In this document: positions 5,522 through 8,081 of the stretch, one piece after another
Layout of the letters: every line of letters begins with the position of its first letter
How positions within the stretch are numbered: the stretch's first letter is position 1
DNA from: Methylococcaceae bacterium
Lineage (GTDB): Bacteria > Pseudomonadota > Gammaproteobacteria > Methylococcales > Methylomonadaceae
Direction: 5' to 3'
NCBI GenBank assembly: GCA_947506075.1
Contig: CANNNN010000111.1
Span: 1 to 8,081, forward strand
Length of the DNA: 8,081 bases
Position numbers and translations under genes: made by a program
The notes under the pieces: model-generated
Seen by the model: only the letters and a program-made list of their open reading frames with translations
Databases searched by the model: none
What the model was told of the DNA's origin: nothing

Positions 5522-6163
5522 TTAAATAATATGCGCCAATACCGAAACCAGACTTACCTCGGTACTGTAAAAATCGGCTTGCTCTCTAACCACTTGTCTA
5601 TCGACCACGCCCCCAAAACCAATCACCACGGCTCCGGCCTGCTTGGCCTCCATGTCGGTCTTGCCATCGCCTATCATAACCAGCGAACCGTGGGATTTAA
5701 GCAGCTGCCGGCAAATCTCGGCTTTGCCGCCGGATCTGGCTAGCGGCGAATTTTGATCATAATCACGATAACTACCATCATCGTTAAAATATATATCGAC
5801 GGCATGTACCCGAGTTTCGGACAATCCCAAATAGTGAGCCAGCGGCAATATAGCCTGCCTAAGTCCGCCGCTGACAATATGCAGCTCCTTGTCAGGTGCA
5901 GTCAAGGTCTCAAACACTTCTTTAACGCCGTCAACGATCTGCTCTATATACAACTCAGCCAGCCAATCGATACTAGCCTTATCCGGCCTGATCAGCGACA
6001 AACGTTGCTGATAGATTGCTTCCAGCAACACCTCGCCATTCATCGCCGCATCGGTCAGCCTGGTCATAGACTCGCCCAAACCCATTCTTCTGGCAAGCTC
6101 GTCTATGCCTTCTATTTTGCTTAAGGTACTGTCGCAATCAAAGCAGATGACATCAAAACTCAT
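5522..6163 (-). CDS. serB: Phosphoserine phosphatase (HAD family), single-domain form
   Basis: This HAD-superfamily phosphatase is predicted to hydrolyse O-phosphoserine to serine, the last step of serine synthesis. The product has 213 residues and lacks the N-terminal regulatory domain of the E. coli type. Motif I is FDCDST, with the nucleophile Asp9 and the acid/base Asp11. Glu18 in the following KIEGIDEL is a likely substrate-binding residue, and MTRLTDAAMNGE resembles the family cap region. Motif II is SGG at 98-100, motif III Lys147 in SGGKAEI, and motif IV GDGKTD at 165-170, with Asp166 and Asp170 as Mg ligands. The ATG overlaps the serA stop as ATGA (6160-6163), and this pairing strongly supports the substrate. 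Another HAD phosphatase of phosphorylated metabolites is the alternative. Confidence 0.92.
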   Translation of the reverse strand: MSFDVICFDCDSTLSKIEGIDELARRMGLGESMTRLTDAAMNGEVLLEAIYQQRLSLIRPDKASIDWLAELYIEQIVDGVKEVFETLTAPDKELHIVSGGLRQAILPLAHYLGLSETRVHAVDIYFNDDGSYRDYDQNSPLARSGGKAEICRQLLKSHGSLVMIGDGKTDMEAKQAGAVVIGFGGVVDRQVVREQADFYSTEVSLVSVLAHII

Positions 6164-7743
6164 AACTTAATCTGGATAGCTTTATGTACGGCAGGAATAT
6201 GACAGAGTTGATGTAACAACTGATCTGTCAAAGGCTCGGAAACGCTGATAACCGCCATCGCCTGTTGCTGCTCATCGGCCGTACCTACCTGCATCCTGGA
6301 GATATTGATGTTTGCATTGCCCAGCACGCTACTGATAGCCGAGATAACGCCGGGCTTGTCATCATGCTGGGTTACCAGCAAGGTTCCTTCAGGAACCACT
6401 TCAATATCGAACTGGTCGATACACACCAGACGGGGATGGCAGCCGCCCAACAAGGTTCCCGATAGCGAAATCGTATGATCTGCACAATGGCCAGTCACCT
6501 TGATCAGTGCCAAATAATCCTGAGTTTCTTCGGTTTTCGACTCGAGCAACGCAATGCCCTGGCGTTTGGCAATATTTTCGGCATTCACCCGGTTAACCGG
6601 CGTAGAAAATTGCCCACTTAACACGCCGATCAGCGTCGCGACTGAAATCGGTCGCACTTCAAGCTCTGCGGCCTTGCCTAGTAAGACTACTTCAATTTTT
6701 TCTAGCGGTTGACTCGCCAGACCAATCAGAACCTTGCCCAGAATATTGGCCAGGGTCATAAATTCGTGCGCTTTTTTCAACTCTTCAGCTGACACCCGGT
6801 GCAAATTCAATGCATTGACTGCTTCCCCTGTCTTTAAGAACATGACCGCCTGCCGGGCAATTTCGACGCTCACCGCCACTTGCGCTTCACTGGTCGACGC
6901 ACCCAAATGCGGGGTAAAAACAATATTGTCCAGTTCCAGTAACGGCGAATTAGCTGGAGGTTCATTTTCGTAAACATCTAGTGCAGCGCCAGCTATTTGA
7001 CCGTTTTTCAACGCCTGATACAGCGCGGCCTCATCAATCAAGCCGCCTCTGGCACAATTGATAATCATCGCCTCTTTTTTCATCATCGAAAGCCTTGCGC
7101 TATCGATCACATTGCGGGTTTTTTCAATCAGCGGGCAATGCAGGGTCAAATAATCCGCACGGGTCACCAACTCATCCAGGCTTACTGATTCGACACCTAG
7201 ATTTTCAAATATTTCAGGCGCGACAAACGGGTCATAGGCTATCACGTCCATTTTCAAACCCAGTCCGCGCTGCGAGACGATCCGCCCTATCGTACCGAAA
7301 CCGAGTATCGCCAAGGTTTTATGGGCAATTTCAGAACCCATCAACTTGGAACGCTCCCAACGTCCTGCTCGTATCGAACGGTCTGCGGCTGGCAAATGCC
7401 GACTCAGCGACATCATGTGTGCAATAGCCAATTCGGCAGTCGTAGTCGCATTGGCATCCGGCGTATTCATCACAATAATCCCGAGCTCTGTCGCTGCGGG
7501 TATGTCAACATTATCGACACCGATACCGGCCCTACCAATTAGCTTTAGATTTTTTGCCGCCTGCAAAACTTTTTTGGTCACCTGGGTATCGCTGCGTATC
7601 AGCAGCGCATCGTAATGCCCGATAATATTGCACAGCTGATCCTCCGTGAGTCCTGTTTCAATATGTATTTGTATGCCGGTCTGGTCATGTAAATAATTGA
7701 TACCAGCTTCTGCTAGCTTGTCGGAAATAAGGATTTTCTTCAA
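6160..7743 (-). CDS. serA: D-3-phosphoglycerate dehydrogenase, long ACT-domain form
   Basis: SerA oxidises 3-phosphoglycerate to 3-phosphohydroxypyruvate with NAD+, the first step of serine synthesis. The 527-residue product is the long form, like Mycobacterium and Bacillus enzymes (about 525-528) and unlike E. coli (410). The substrate domain (about 1-100 and 285-310) flanks the NAD-binding Rossmann domain with GFGTIG at 148-153. Arg232 (NCARGGLIDE), Glu261 (ENEPP) and His279 (TPHLGAST) form the catalytic set. An intervening allosteric-type domain spans about 318-445, and a C-terminal ACT domain about 453-527 (DDKPGVI, NINISRMQVG) suggests control by serine. The start is TTG at 7743, because the frame upstream has no ATG or GTG before a TAA and the product begins KKILISDKL like the family. 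It overlaps serB by 4 bp. No clear ribosome-binding site is visible. Confidence 0.97.
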   Translation of the reverse strand: MKKILISDKLAEAGINYLHDQTGIQIHIETGLTEDQLCNIIGHYDALLIRSDTQVTKKVLQAAKNLKLIGRAGIGVDNVDIPAATELGIIVMNTPDANATTTAELAIAHMMSLSRHLPAADRSIRAGRWERSKLMGSEIAHKTLAILGFGTIGRIVSQRGLGLKMDVIAYDPFVAPEIFENLGVESVSLDELVTRADYLTLHCPLIEKTRNVIDSARLSMMKKEAMIINCARGGLIDEAALYQALKNGQIAGAALDVYENEPPANSPLLELDNIVFTPHLGASTSEAQVAVSVEIARQAVMFLKTGEAVNALNLHRVSAEELKKAHEFMTLANILGKVLIGLASQPLEKIEVVLLGKAAELEVRPISVATLIGVLSGQFSTPVNRVNAENIAKRQGIALLESKTEETQDYLALIKVTGHCADHTISLSGTLLGGCHPRLVCIDQFDIEVVPEGTLLVTQHDDKPGVISAISSVLGNANINISRMQVGTADEQQQAMAVISVSEPLTDQLLHQLCHIPAVHKAIQIKL

Positions 7744-7851
7744 AGTAATGTACCGGAAAAAGACTGTGCATTAAAAAATGTAGTTTAACAGATTTACGCG
7801 CAGGGCAATCTTGCCCTGCGCGTATAGCTGACTTGTTTAATATCCGCAGTC
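7744..7851. promoter_or_regulatory. Gap upstream of serA; possible promoter region
   Basis: This 108-bp gap holds a strong palindrome (7795-7824) and then an AT-rich stretch before serA. On the minus strand TTTAAT (about 7772-7777) resembles a -10 box, but no good -35 lies 16-18 bp upstream, so the promoter call is weak. The location is the natural place for serA transcription to begin if the palindrome ends the upstream transcript. Confidence 0.25.
7795..7824 (-). terminator. Candidate terminator hairpin, 30-bp near-perfect palindrome
   Basis: tacgcgcagggcaa (7795-7808) and ttgccctgcgcgta (7811-7824) are exact reverse complements separated by only 2 nt. In RNA this gives a 13-bp GC-rich stem with a 4-nt loop. 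It lies 28 bp after the stop of the unknown gene, as expected for a terminator. On the minus strand an AT-rich stretch follows, but the six-T run is about 15 nt away rather than adjacent, so intrinsic termination is likely but not certain. A protein-binding palindrome for serA control is the alternative. Confidence 0.6.
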
Positions 7852-8073
7852 TTAATTACCGTGGTAATAGCCGTCTGGAGAAGCTTTGCGTACCGGTTTA
7901 GGCGCTGACGCAGGGGTAACGATGCCAGTTGACGATTGCTCCGGCAGAGAGGCAGCGGCCTCTTCCAGTGGCGGCAAGCGCTCATAGATAGGCATAGGTT
8001 CGCCGCTCTGCTCTTTAAGCGCATTGTTTAAGGCTTTATGATCAAAATCAGGCATTTCCTGTGCTGCGTTCAT
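7852..8073 (-). CDS. Unrecognised small protein or C-terminus of a larger one
   Basis: I do not recognise this product. From the ATG at 8073 it has 73 residues. The first half is hydrophilic and partly acidic (MPDFDHKALNNALKEQ). The middle is proline- and glutamate-rich (MPIYERLPPLEEAAA), and the end is a proline/lysine tail closing with DGYYHGN. There is no membrane helix, signal peptide or catalytic motif. The frame stays open to the right edge at 8081, so this may be the tail of a longer protein. If it is a separate gene, either Met1 or Met7 (preceded by CAGGAA) could be the start. It is followed by a strong hairpin, which supports real transcription ending here. No function is proposed. 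Confidence 0.5.
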   Translation of the reverse strand: MNAAQEMPDFDHKALNNALKEQSGEPMPIYERLPPLEEAAASLPEQSSTGIVTPASAPKPVRKASPDGYYHGN

Positions 8074-8081
8074 TCCCGACT

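Noticed and set aside
7764..7791. ctgt...acag pair upstream of serA as a LexA site
   Set aside because: The half-sites are 20 bp apart, not 8, and serine synthesis is not an SOS function.
7794..8024. Alternative 76-codon minus-strand frame near the right edge
   Set aside because: It overlaps the better frame ending at 7852, runs through the palindrome, and has a composition typical of an out-of-frame reading.

Overview
The window is an ordinary, densely packed bacterial chromosome segment in which every supported gene lies on the minus strand. Read in the direction of transcription (right to left) the order is: an unrecognised small or partial protein, serA, serB, yebC, ruvC, ruvA, ruvB, ybgC, tolQ, tolR and tolA, with tolA cut by the left edge. 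From memory, yebC-ruvCAB-ybgC-tolQRA is the arrangement of many Gammaproteobacteria such as Pseudomonas, and the proteins resemble gammaproteobacterial versions. I infer a gammaproteobacterium of moderate GC. A methanotroph-like (Methylococcales) source is possible, but nothing here proves it.

Right part (about 5522-8081): serA and serB overlap by 4 bp and supply the first and last steps of phosphorylated serine synthesis; serC is not in the window. serA appears to start with TTG. A strong 30-bp palindrome separates it from the upstream unknown gene. Middle part (2301-5417): yebC, a 233-bp gap with a hairpin, then ruvC, ruvA and ruvB, each joined by a 4-bp ATGA overlap and encoding the complete RuvABC Holliday-junction machinery. 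Left part (1-2163): ybgC, tolQ, tolR and tolA, the inner-membrane half of the Tol-Pal envelope system. tolB and pal would be expected beyond the left edge.

The non-coding DNA is limited to four gaps: 7744-7851, 5418-5521, 4435-4667 and 2164-2300. Two of them hold short motifs that look like widely dispersed intergenic repeats, and two hold hairpins. The most unusual coding feature is a perfect 105-bp tandem duplication inside the Ala/Lys/Glu-rich helical domain of tolA.

I found no tRNA, rRNA, CRISPR array, insertion sequence or phage gene, and no convincing sign of a previously undescribed system. The findings are small-scale: repeats, hairpins, start-site and motif oddities, and one unknown protein.
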